This document shows positions 8,699-16,358 of a DNA stretch of 64,000 nucleotides, one piece after another (positions within the stretch are counted from its first letter, which is position 1; each line of letters begins with the position of its first letter). A program made the translations under genes and the position numbers. Where the stretch lies: the NCBI RefSeq assembly GCF_021568285.1, contig NZ_JAKGTQ010000001.1, positions 62,001 to 126,000 on the forward strand. The letters are read 5' to 3'. The stretch is from Rheinheimera sp. UJ63 (GTDB lineage: Bacteria; Pseudomonadota; Gammaproteobacteria; Enterobacterales; Alteromonadaceae). Below the pieces are notes generated by a model. It was given only the letters and a program-made list of their open reading frames with translations. It had not been told where the DNA came from and searched no databases.

Positions 8699-10732
8699 AT
8701 GTGGGTTACCACTCTATTCTTAAACCTCAGCGTTAGCAAAAAACTCATCGGTGGCTTCAGCATTGTCTTATTGATCTTACTCGGCATAAGTATTGTCAGT
8801 TATCAGTCAATGGTCAGCATAGTCGAACGTTTTGCGCTGGTGAACCAAGTTAGTCAAATTGATACGCTAGTGAACACGGCGCGCATGCAAGAAAAGGAAT
8901 TTATTATTCGCCAAGATGGCAGTGCCGCTAACTTAAATAAAGAAACCATTAATCAAGTTATCGCCCTTGCAGAATTAGCCGCTAATGAGTTTTCCACCTT
9001 AGAAAGCAAACAACTTATTGCCGATTTAAAGCAAAGCGCACGCGCTTATCAAACATCCTTTTTACAGTTTGAAGGTTTAACGGCTGCAAATTTACAACGG
9101 CAAAACGAGATGGAGTTGGCAGCGCGAAACACCGTTGAAATGCTCAATCAAATAGAACAACAGCTTAACCAACAAACCTATCAATTAATTGCTCAAAATG
9201 CTGATGAAACACAACGTGCGTCATTGCAGCTATCAAGTTTAGCCGGTAATGCCGCCAAGGTAATGTTAACTGCACGTAAAGATGAGAAAAACTTTGTGAT
9301 GCGTCAAGACACTGCAGATGCAGAAATTCTGCAAGCGCACATTGATAACTTACAAGGCAAAATACAACAGTTACGAACGAGCGTTACGGATAGCGATTTA
9401 AGCCAACAACTTCAAGCCATAACCTTACAGCTTAACCGTTATCAACAACAATTTGATGCCTATCAAGCCTCCATTGATAACGGTAAAGAAACAGAAAGTG
9501 CCATGCGCGAACATGCACGCTTAACCATGCAATATGCGACAGATTCAGCGTCTAGACAAATGGTTCGGTTAGAGAGTATGGCGCAAACTCGTGAAATTTT
9601 AGTGATTGTTACAGCCATTATCGCCCTGTTATTAGGTTTTAGTATAGCCGCTTTAATTACACGCGCGATTGTTTCGCCTCTTCGACAAGTGGTAACCGTG
9701 GCCAATAAAATTGCTGACGGCGACCTGACAGAAGACTTACCTCAAGATCGCCATGACGAACTGGGACAATTAATGCAAGCTACTCAGAAAATGACTGAGA
9801 ATTTGCGTGGGATTATCTCTCAGCTAGCCGCCGGCATTAGCCAACTGGCCAGCTCAACTGAACAAATGGCAGCGGTATCCACACAAAACTCAGCAGGGGC
9901 AAGTCAGCAACGGGCAGAAACCGAACAAGCCGCCACCGCAATGAATCAAATGGCCGCAACCGTGCAAGATGTAGCACAAAGCGCAGAAGATGCATCTAAC
10001 ACAGCGAATACCTCGGCTGAACAAGCAACATTAAGTGAGCGCGTTATAAAAACGGCTATGCAACAAATTAATGATCTAGTCACTGAAGTGCAAGATTCGT
10101 CTGAAACCATCGATAGCTTGATGCAACAAACTTCGAATATCGGCACCATATTGGATGTGATTAAAGGCGTGGCAGAGCAAACGAATTTATTAGCATTGAA
10201 TGCCGCGATTGAAGCAGCACGCGCCGGTGATGCGGGTCGGGGTTTTGCGGTAGTTGCTGATGAAGTTCGAAATTTGGCCTTTCGTACAAAAGAATCGACC
10301 GTACAAATTGAAAATTTAATTAGCACCTTACAACAAAAAGCTTCTGCAGCAACTGCGAGTATGGCGCGAAGCAATGCGTTGGCTAACACCACGAAAGAAA
10401 GTGCACACCAAGCCAGTAATTCTATTGAAACAATTACCGCCGCGATAGGCAGTATCCAACAGATGAATCATCAAATTGCCGCAGCAGCCTTAGAACAGAG
10501 CACGGTCGCTGAGGAGATTAATCGTAATATTAACCGTATTAAAGATATAGCAGAACAAACGGCCAGTGCCAGTGAAGAAACCGCCGCGGCAAGTTCAGAT
10601 CTCAGTCAATTAGGTGTAGAACTGCATGGCATTGCCTCACGCTTTAGAGTGCATAAAGATCAGCCACAGACTCAGCCTAGCGCTGAACCCGCAGTGCAAT
10701 CACGTTCATTACGTATTTTATTGAATGGCTAA
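8699..10732 (+). CDS. Methyl-accepting chemotaxis protein with helical-bundle sensor
   Basis: A membrane chemoreceptor that signals through CheA/CheW. The start is ATG 8699, directly after AAAGGAG; a TTG at 8681 precedes that site. Of 677 residues, TM1 spans about 16-36. A periplasmic all-helical domain follows with two similar motifs ([13 protein letters not shown] and [13 protein letters not shown]), which suggests the bimodular HBM type. TM2 is near 300-322, then HAMP. The C-terminal signalling hairpin has the conserved tip [18 protein letters not shown], near 490-510. No CheB/CheR-docking NWETF pentapeptide is present. The ligand is unknown; HBM receptors in other bacteria bind small organic acids or aromatics. 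A terminator follows. Confidence 0.92.
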   Translation: MWVTTLFLNLSVSKKLIGGFSIVLLILLGISIVSYQSMVSIVERFALVNQVSQIDTLVNTARMQEKEFIIRQDGSAANLNKETINQVIALAELAANEFSTLESKQLIADLKQSARAYQTSFLQFEGLTAANLQRQNEMELAARNTVEMLNQIEQQLNQQTYQLIAQNADETQRASLQLSSLAGNAAKVMLTARKDEKNFVMRQDTADAEILQAHIDNLQGKIQQLRTSVTDSDLSQQLQAITLQLNRYQQQFDAYQASIDNGKETESAMREHARLTMQYATDSASRQMVRLESMAQTREILVIVTAIIALLLGFSIAALITRAIVSPLRQVVTVANKIADGDLTEDLPQDRHDELGQLMQATQKMTENLRGIISQLAAGISQLASSTEQMAAVSTQNSAGASQQRAETEQAATAMNQMAATVQDVAQSAEDASNTANTSAEQATLSERVIKTAMQQINDLVTEVQDSSETIDSLMQQTSNIGTILDVIKGVAEQTNLLALNAAIEAARAGDAGRGFAVVADEVRNLAFRTKESTVQIENLISTLQQKASAATASMARSNALANTTKESAHQASNSIETITAAIGSIQQMNHQIAAAALEQSTVAEEINRNINRIKDIAEQTASASEETAAASSDLSQLGVELHGIASRFRVHKDQPQTQPSAEPAVQSRSLRILLNG

Positions 10733-10762
10733 CGAGTTACAATAAAAGCAACAAACGATTAC

Positions 10763-10805
10763 AGCCTAGCGGCACGCCTTAAAGTAGCGCTGCTAGGCTT
10801 TTTTA
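10763..10805 (+). terminator. Rho-independent terminator after chemoreceptor gene
   Basis: AGCCTAGC (10763-10770) pairs with GCTAGGCT (10792-10799), extended internally by GC pairs. It is followed by a run of six or more T residues. Confidence 0.85.
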
Positions 10806-10957
10806 TTGCGAGAGGCTTACGAAAGGCTAAAAGTTATCTAACCCAACGGCTTGACAAGTCTGCGTGGTTAAGATTAACAGCACGTTTAAAGCTACCGTTT
10901 TCGTTGCTCATCAGGTCAAAAACAATATAAAAACGCTATCCACAAAGCTTTAAACCA

Positions 10958-11944
10958 CTATTGTATCTTACGCACGCTTTGTAATACCGCTGAGGTATCT
11001 TTTAAACCCACGGTGGTAGCGCCGCCGATCACGTAAATTACGTTATCTAAGGTCACGGCACCTAAACCATGCCGTGGAATCGGCATGGCAGGCAGTGCTT
11101 GCCAAGTATTACTTTCGGGCTGATAAGCCCAAGCGTCGCTATACACACCGCCGCCGTCGGTAAAGTACTCACCGCCAAATACCCATATTTGCTGATCAAT
11201 CACAGCTGCTGCTAGGCCGCCTTGCGCCTGGGGTAACGGGGCTAACGTTTGCCATTTACCGCTTAGTGTATCAAAACGTTGCATCAGCGCTAAATTACTG
11301 CCCCCTACTTGCCGACCACCAACGACATAAAATTGTTCAGCCAAATTAACGGCAGCAGCGCTATTAAACGCCTGTGAAAGTGCCGGTGCCGCTTGCACGC
11401 TTAAAGTGGCAGGGTCAAAGATCCAGTGCCAGTTCACATCGGCTTGATCGCGCCACTGCGCATTTTCTAGAGCAATCGGTGAACGACCTGAAGCGAAATG
11501 CACTTTATTGCCAAGCACCACCGCAGTGGTTTCGGTTAACGGCTTTGGCAGTTGCCCCACTTTTTGCCAACGCTTAGCCGCTTCATCTAAACGCAAAATA
11601 TCTGCACTGGCGCTCCAACGGCCATCATTCGCCTCGACAAAACCACCGAACAGGAATAACTGCTGTTGTACCGACACCAAATAAGCATGATGCCGCGGTG
11701 CAGGTAACTCTGCTGCTAATGACCAGCTATCGGTAGCAGGATCGTACACTTGCACCAGTGCGGTCATTTGCTGCACGCTCATATCCAGGCTATCACTAAG
11801 CCCCCCGGCAACGAAGATTTTGCCGTTATGTGCTGCAGGATAAATTTCCTGCACCGCAAGTGGCATATCAGCTAAACGTTGCCACTGCGTCGTGGCAACG
11901 CTATTGCAGGAACAGAGCAACAAAAATAATATGACAATGCGCAT
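10958..11944 (-). CDS. Exported Kelch-repeat beta-propeller protein
   Basis: A 328-residue exported protein with a short hydrophobic leader (MRIVILFLLLCSCNS, which could be a lipobox). About six Kelch repeats follow, seen as recurrent GG doublets after strands (FVAGGLSD, FLFGGFVE, YVVGGRQV, WVFGGEYF, YVIGGATT) with spaced Y/W residues such as VYDPATDSW and AYQPESNTW. It forms a beta-propeller, probably in the periplasm. The closest well-known enzymes with this fold are sialic-acid mutarotase NanM and galactose-oxidase-like proteins, but no sialic-acid genes are nearby, so enzymatic function is not claimed. The ATG at 11944 has GGAG eight bases upstream. Confidence 0.85.
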   Translation of the reverse strand: MRIVILFLLLCSCNSVATTQWQRLADMPLAVQEIYPAAHNGKIFVAGGLSDSLDMSVQQMTALVQVYDPATDSWSLAAELPAPRHHAYLVSVQQQLFLFGGFVEANDGRWSASADILRLDEAAKRWQKVGQLPKPLTETTAVVLGNKVHFASGRSPIALENAQWRDQADVNWHWIFDPATLSVQAAPALSQAFNSAAAVNLAEQFYVVGGRQVGGSNLALMQRFDTLSGKWQTLAPLPQAQGGLAAAVIDQQIWVFGGEYFTDGGGVYSDAWAYQPESNTWQALPAMPIPRHGLGAVTLDNVIYVIGGATTVGLKDTSAVLQSVRKIQ

Positions 11945-11983
11945 AAGGTAACTCCAGCAGCAATTAAAACAGTAAGTGGGTTC

Positions 11984-12030
11984 ATACCAAGCCGTGGTGT
12001 GTTAGATCACACAGTACACTGGCTTGGTAT
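11984..12030. other. Long imperfect hairpin with nested palindrome
   Basis: Ten-base arms ATACCAAGCC (11984-11993) and GGCTTGGTAT (12021-12030) are exactly complementary. They enclose GTGTG-TTAGAT-CACAC (11997-12012). The element lies between the end of the yidD/TM2 operon and the Kelch gene's start. There is no T-tract, so it may be an operator or a processing hairpin rather than a terminator. Confidence 0.6.
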
Positions 12031-12048
12031 CAGTAAATGGCGGTTTAG

Positions 12049-12453
12049 TTAAAGGTGTTCAGCTTTTTGCTTAAGATAATCACCACTATCCAGTAATCGG
12101 TTCATTAATTGATTATTCCAATCCTGCACGATAATTTGGGCACGGAACAACTGATAAAACTCGTATACGCTCACTAACAGGATCAGCACGATACCGGTCA
12201 ACCAAACACTGGTAAACAATAACGCGACACCCAGTGTAAAGCTTAAGATATTCAGCAGACCATGCAGCCATTGCCGCAGATAGAAGTGATGTAAACCCGC
12301 TACAAAAAACCAGTTCAGGGCAGCGTAGGTATCAGGATCTTTCAGTTGGTCTTTTACTATTTGATAAAAGGCTTGGCGGTGAGCATCGGGCAAGGCCGCT
12401 GCGCGCAAGCGTAGCGCCTCTTCCTGAGCATCCACCTCAGTTTGCTTTAGCAT
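12049..12453 (-). CDS. TM2-like small membrane protein
   Basis: A 134-residue protein with an N-terminal helical stretch (EVDAQEEALRLRAAALPDAHRQ) and a TM2-like hydrophobic region. That region runs from WFFVAGLHHFYLRQW through two membrane segments, to about residue 98, with a charged C-terminal tail. The start is ATG 12453, with GGAGA upstream inside the yidD gene. The open frame continues upstream antisense-free in another frame of yidD but has no independent support there. It overlaps the yidD 3' end by 17 bp, so it is in the same operon. Function unknown. Confidence 0.75.
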   Translation of the reverse strand: MLKQTEVDAQEEALRLRAAALPDAHRQAFYQIVKDQLKDPDTYAALNWFFVAGLHHFYLRQWLHGLLNILSFTLGVALLFTSVWLTGIVLILLVSVYEFYQLFRAQIIVQDWNNQLMNRLLDSGDYLKQKAEHL

Positions 12454-12685
12454 CAAAAGTCTCCGGTACCGGCTCGATACATTTACAAAAACTATCATGT
12501 TGGCTACAACGGCGGATCCGTTGCCAACCCAATAACACACCACGGCGCACACCATAGCGCTCAATTGCAATATAGGTATAAGCAGAACAGGTGGGTTCAA
12601 AATTGCAGTCAACCGCAAACCAGCGCTGACCACCGCCGGTTCGCCGATAATAAGTGATTAGTTTTAACAGCAACGGCTTGAGCAT
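12437..12685 (-). CDS. yidD: Membrane protein insertion efficiency factor YidD family
   Basis: An 82-residue peripheral membrane protein matching YidD, which aids YidC-dependent membrane protein insertion. The conserved features are the LITYYRR start, CNFEPTCSAYTYIAIERYG (normally CRFxPTCSxYxxxAIxxHG) and RIRRC followed by EPVPE. In most genomes yidD sits between rnpA and yidC near the origin. Here it lies between a DUF4177 gene and a TM2 gene, so it is a relocated or second copy. The TAAATG junction with the DUF4177 gene shows tight coupling. Confidence 0.85.
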   Translation of the reverse strand: MLKPLLLKLITYYRRTGGGQRWFAVDCNFEPTCSAYTYIAIERYGVRRGVLLGWQRIRRCSQHDSFCKCIEPVPETFDAKAN

Positions 12686-12904
12686 TTAACGCCCTAAGGT
12701 AACGATCATCGCTTCACGGCTCCAAAACAGCCAAAAACGTTTTTGCTCAATCACTTGAAAAACCACCTGCCAACCTTGTGCCGCCTGCGCGTTTAACTCG
12801 GCTTCTACTTTTTTTAAAGGTAATCCCGATGCGCCCAAAAAGATGGTGCCACAGCCGCCCTCGGCTATATGTAAAACTTTGTATTCCCGATATGCTGTTG
12901 CCAT
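12686..12904 (-). CDS. DUF4177 domain small protein
   Basis: A 72-residue cytosolic protein. The start is ATG 12904 (MATAYREYKVLH), preceded by AAGGA; an ATG at 12955 would add an unrelated leader overlapping the upstream gene's end. The pattern EYKVL, then VEAELNAQAAQGWQVV, then a final hydrophobic strand (AMIVTLGR) is the DUF4177 signature. It has no known function. Its stop abuts the yidD start, and it lies 51 bp downstream of the AEC transporter gene, so all four genes probably form one operon. Confidence 0.78.
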   Translation of the reverse strand: MATAYREYKVLHIAEGGCGTIFLGASGLPLKKVEAELNAQAAQGWQVVFQVIEQKRFWLFWSREAMIVTLGR

Positions 12905-12955
12905 GACGAGTTCCTTGATAAGTAGATTAAAAGCGGCTATCCGCATTGCTGCCAA

Positions 12956-13870
12956 TTAGGACGATAGTATCAGCTGTTGAATCAGAAGCAACCACAGCGG
13001 CAAGGTCAAACAACCCAAAACGGTCGATTGTGCAATTAAGGTCGCCACACTTTGCCGATCAGCACCAAATACCGAGGCCAACACATGCGCAGCCGCGGCC
13101 GTGGGTAAAGCAGCAAATAACACCAGCACGGCGCTTGGCGCTGCCGCTAAACCTAAGTATTGGCTAGCCAGCAACATAACAGCAGGTAAAATCAGTAGCT
13201 TAATGCTGTTTAGTGCTAGCTGAATACGGGTAATTTGTGCCAAAGCCCGCCAGTTGATTGCCGCACCAATCGATAACAAGGCCAGTGGGATCGCCGCCTG
13301 CGCCAGCTTGCTTAACGCAAGCCATAACGGTTCAGGTAAACGGACATTCCATAACGAAAAGCTGATACCCGCGAGGCTGGCAATTAAAAAAGGATTGGTA
13401 ACTAACTGGCGAAGTATATGCCGTTTCGTTAACTGCTGGCCGCGTGATAACGCCGCTACGGCTAAGATATTGGCTAAGGGGACTGCTAACCCGACCGCAA
13501 TCGACATCAAACCACGATAGTCTGGCGGAAACACCTGCACCACCGCGAGCGCTACCGCGGTATTAAAACGCCAAGCGGTTTGCCACATCCCCGCAAAATC
13601 AAGAAAACGCGCTGGCCCCCAACGGCGCACCATAGCCCCTAAGGCACAAGCCAATAAAATAACCGACCATACGCCCGTCCCCATGATCGTCAAATCAGTC
13701 CAAGCGGGTGCACTGCGTAAGGTACTAACAAAAATTAAAGCCGGAAATAGCAGATAATAATTTAGGGTATCAATACCTTGCCAGGTTGCACTGGGTAAAG
13801 CACGACGCAAGCCCATGCCGCCGAGTAATAACAGTAAATCAGGTAACAGCGTAAGATAAAAAGGCGGCAT
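12956..13870 (-). CDS. AEC family (auxin efflux carrier-like) transporter
   Basis: An inner-membrane transporter of 304 residues with about ten hydrophobic segments. The N-terminus (LPDLLLLLGGMGLRR) and the half-way repeat after residue 160 fit the AEC 5+5 helix arrangement. Bacterial members move malate, malonate or other small organic acids; the substrate here is undetermined. ATG 13870 has GGAG eight bases upstream. It is first in the cluster with the DUF4177, yidD and TM2 genes, which are not functionally related in any known way. Confidence 0.88.
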   Translation of the reverse strand: MPPFYLTLLPDLLLLLGGMGLRRALPSATWQGIDTLNYYLLFPALIFVSTLRSAPAWTDLTIMGTGVWSVILLACALGAMVRRWGPARFLDFAGMWQTAWRFNTAVALAVVQVFPPDYRGLMSIAVGLAVPLANILAVAALSRGQQLTKRHILRQLVTNPFLIASLAGISFSLWNVRLPEPLWLALSKLAQAAIPLALLSIGAAINWRALAQITRIQLALNSIKLLILPAVMLLASQYLGLAAAPSAVLVLFAALPTAAAAHVLASVFGADRQSVATLIAQSTVLGCLTLPLWLLLIQQLILSS

Positions 13871-13923
13871 GCGACCACTCCAGAACCTGCTGACACATTA
13901 TGAAAGTACGCAATTATCTACAC

Positions 13924-15033
13924 TTAACCAAATAACCATGTTAAACGCGCGCCATAGACTTGGCTAACACGATTAGACTGATCCTCTGCAGCTGTAAAAT
14001 CACTGTTTACAATGGATTGTATATCAGCCGTAATAAAAACGGTCGGGGTTATCGCATAGCGTAAATACATTTCATACTGCTGGGTGTCAGCATTAACTGG
14101 CCGCTCGTCTGAGATAATTTGCTGCCCAACATAGGCTCGCGCCATAGCAAGGCCTAACACATAATTGTTGTGGCTAAACTGATAACTGACGCCAGCAAAG
14201 GCCCCCGCGGTGCTGACGCGATCATTTGCCGCACCTAAACGCACATTCCAAGCGTGTTTACCCAATTGATAACCTGCTAACAGATACAAACCATAGTTAG
14301 CCTGCTCTTGGTCGCTATCATCTAAACGAACATGGGCCGCAGTATTGGCCCAAACGCCCAAACGGAATAAATAATCGCTTTGCCGCCATGAAATAGAGGT
14401 AATGGCAAACACCCCTTTATCTTTTTCATTTACCGTTAACAATTGCGAGTAAGAGCGAGCATCGTTATCGGCTAAACCATTTGAACTGGCAAAGGCTGCA
14501 CGAAGCACTGGCCCGGCGGTTAAATGCTGTTCGTATACTACGCCCAAAGTGTAATCTGGAAATTCAATCAGCGGGTTACCAGTAAAAAACGCGCCTAAAA
14601 ATTGTGTGGCTTCATCACTAGCAATACGGCTTTGTTCAAAAAAACCGGAGATATCTATTAAACCCACGCTAAGTGTTTGCAGATCACTAAATTGATGTTG
14701 ATAGAAAAGTTCAGATAGCTGAAAGCGGCCATTATCCTCTTTGGACAAAGCCGAAGCCGCATCGGTGTTAGCCTCGGGCAATAAACGGCTGATCCCTGCC
14801 GTTTTTGGGCTAGAGGACGCTTCTAGATGTATGACCCAACTGCCACTGAGCTGCTGTTTTGTTAGCAGTAAATCCGCTGAAGCCGCAGTTTCATTTGCCA
14901 CCTGTTGCTCATCGGTTTGTTGATGTGTCAGCACGACACCGCCAGAAAAATCCCAGCTACTCGCCTGTGTGGTGAGCGGAGTTAAAGCAATAAAGGCGCT
15001 AATAAGGGTGACCATAGAGCGGGTTTTAGTCAT
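13924..15033 (-). CDS. Outer-membrane porin, OprB-like carbohydrate porin type
   Basis: A 369-residue exported protein. The signal peptide ends around LTTQAS. Alternating beta-strand patterns follow throughout, with terminal residues YGARLTWLFG giving a barrel-closing aromatic near the C-terminus. The late strand YEMYLRYAITPTVFITADIQ resembles the last strands of OprB-type porins. It probably forms a diffusion pore for small solutes. Assignment to OprB is by pattern only. It is monocistronic and divergent from the Rnk-family pair. Confidence 0.72.
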   Translation of the reverse strand: MTKTRSMVTLISAFIALTPLTTQASSWDFSGGVVLTHQQTDEQQVANETAASADLLLTKQQLSGSWVIHLEASSSPKTAGISRLLPEANTDAASALSKEDNGRFQLSELFYQHQFSDLQTLSVGLIDISGFFEQSRIASDEATQFLGAFFTGNPLIEFPDYTLGVVYEQHLTAGPVLRAAFASSNGLADNDARSYSQLLTVNEKDKGVFAITSISWRQSDYLFRLGVWANTAAHVRLDDSDQEQANYGLYLLAGYQLGKHAWNVRLGAANDRVSTAGAFAGVSYQFSHNNYVLGLAMARAYVGQQIISDERPVNADTQQYEMYLRYAITPTVFITADIQSIVNSDFTAAEDQSNRVSQVYGARLTWLFG

Positions 15034-15403
15034 GAAGGGCTCATTTGCAAGTATTAATAAATGGTAAATTTACACAGCAAGAAAACAAGCGGATCATAAA
15101 GCGCACACGGCATATTCACAAGCAGCATTAAGCTGAGCTCGCTTTTATCAACGCCTTATTTTGCACCGCACGCTTCAGTGCCGAACAACTTGCCTTTTCG
15201 ATAGGCTTACACTATGGTGTTTGCATGCATGCTATTCATTTAATCCGCACTGGCACAGCAAACGCGCACTGCCACACACATAACGTTATCGCCTTCCATT
15301 CTTAGGCCGGTTTTGCCCTGCGCAAAATCGGCTAAAGATCCCATATTGATTTCTTAATACCTCATTATTAACTAGATTTTTACTGCTCTGTACTGGAGTT
15401 GTT
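15034..15403. other. Divergent intergenic region, porin / Rnk-like gene
   Basis: 370 bp containing the promoters of both divergent genes. A TTGATT with TATTAA about 17 bases further on (near 15349-15372) is a plausible sigma-70 promoter for the plus-strand gene. A TGCATGCATGC palindrome lies near 15223. Nothing else is recognisable. Confidence 0.4.
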
Positions 15404-15811
15404 ATGCATTTCTGTTATCCCGACCCCGCAAACACTTTTGTTAATCGCTGGGTTGCATTGCTGGCTTGCCATGAATTTTTGCCTATTTCGGCACAGCAGC
15501 TTGCAAATACGTTGCATTTTTTAGCCGACAGCCAAACCCAACCTAAGCTGAATATCAACACGGTGATCCGCCAAGGCAGCACCGTGGAATTAGAAAATGG
15601 CCAAACCGGCTTAAGGGGTTGGTTAAAGTTAGTGGCACCGGCTCACGCTTGTTACCGTTCGGGCCGCATCTCATTACTGTCGCCGCTGGGTAGCGCCATG
15701 CTGGGCAAGACGGTTAATACCGACATTCACTTATCGCTATTGTGTCACCCATTACATTTTCGAGTACTCACCATACTGCATGTTCAACATGGCAAAATAA
15801 GGAGCCTATAA
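15404..15811 (+). CDS. GreA/GreB C-terminal-domain protein, diverged Rnk paralogue
   Basis: A 135-residue protein with the FKBP-like GreA/GreB C-terminal fold used by Rnk. GRISLLSPLGSAMLGK aligns with ISVLAPVGSALLGL of the next gene, and STVELENGQTG occupies the position of its beta-strand preceding the long loop. It lacks the GreA coiled coil, so it cannot stimulate cleavage in the GreA way. It probably binds RNA polymerase or another partner. Four cysteines are present (about residues 4, 22, 82 and 113), unlike its neighbour. The stop TAA overlaps the ATG of rnk (TAATG), so the two are translationally coupled. Confidence 0.75.
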   Translation: MHFCYPDPANTFVNRWVALLACHEFLPISAQQLANTLHFLADSQTQPKLNINTVIRQGSTVELENGQTGLRGWLKLVAPAHACYRSGRISLLSPLGSAMLGKTVNTDIHLSLLCHPLHFRVLTILHVQHGKIRSL

Positions 15812-16215
15812 TGCACACCCCTGACATTATGTTATCCACAACGGATTATGATCGATTAGATGCCCTACTAAGAGCGCAAAAAACAACGAGCATGGCGACC
15901 GAGACCTTGCGCCAAGAAATCGAGCGTTCCACACTCGTTGCACCAGAACAACTGCCCCCTCATGTGGTCAGTATGAACTCAACAGTACGCTTTCGCTTTG
16001 CTGAAGGTAAAACCAGTACACTGACGCTGGTATACCCGAAGGATTTAGATCAAAGCGGTCAGCAGATCTCCGTGTTAGCGCCAGTTGGCAGTGCTTTGCT
16101 GGGATTGTCGATCGGTGATGTGATTAACTGGCCATTGCCTGGCGGCAATATGTCAACGATTACCATTGAAGAGATTATTTATCAGCCTGAGCGGGCTGGT
16201 GCTTTTCATCGCTAA
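15811..16215 (+). CDS. rnk: Nucleoside diphosphate kinase regulator Rnk
   Basis: A 134-residue Rnk protein, which binds RNA polymerase in the secondary-channel region and is historically linked to nucleoside diphosphate kinase levels. Characteristic runs are VVSMNSTVRFRF, TLVYPKDLDQSGQQISVLAPVG, SALLGLSIGD and IIYQPERAG near the C-terminus. The length matches the E. coli protein. AAGGAG at 15799-15804 sets ATG 15811; the open frame upstream is the end of the coupled paralogue and not part of Rnk. Confidence 0.93.
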   Translation: MHTPDIMLSTTDYDRLDALLRAQKTTSMATETLRQEIERSTLVAPEQLPPHVVSMNSTVRFRFAEGKTSTLTLVYPKDLDQSGQQISVLAPVGSALLGLSIGDVINWPLPGGNMSTITIEEIIYQPERAGAFHR

Positions 16216-16293
16216 CATAGCAGGCCATTGACGCTGCTTGCTGCGTATTATGTGTTAATTTTGCGCTGATGCTGTTGCGGCACTGCCACAATA

Positions 16294-16323
16294 AAAGCCC
16301 TGTGTTGTTAACCACAGGGCTTT
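16294..16323. terminator. Terminator hairpin between rnk and katG
   Basis: AAAGCCCTGTG (16294-16304) pairs with CACAGGGCTTT (16313-16323) around an 8-nt loop. T/A runs at both ends suit the convergent rnk and katG genes. Confidence 0.85.
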
Positions 16324-16358
16324 GTTGTATGACGACTTAGCAAAATGGCTTCGCTGAC

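Noticed and set aside
12454..12633. N-terminal extension of the TM2-like protein
   Set aside because: This stretch is out-of-frame yidD sequence. The internal ATG at 12453 has its own GGAGA site and gives a sensible product.
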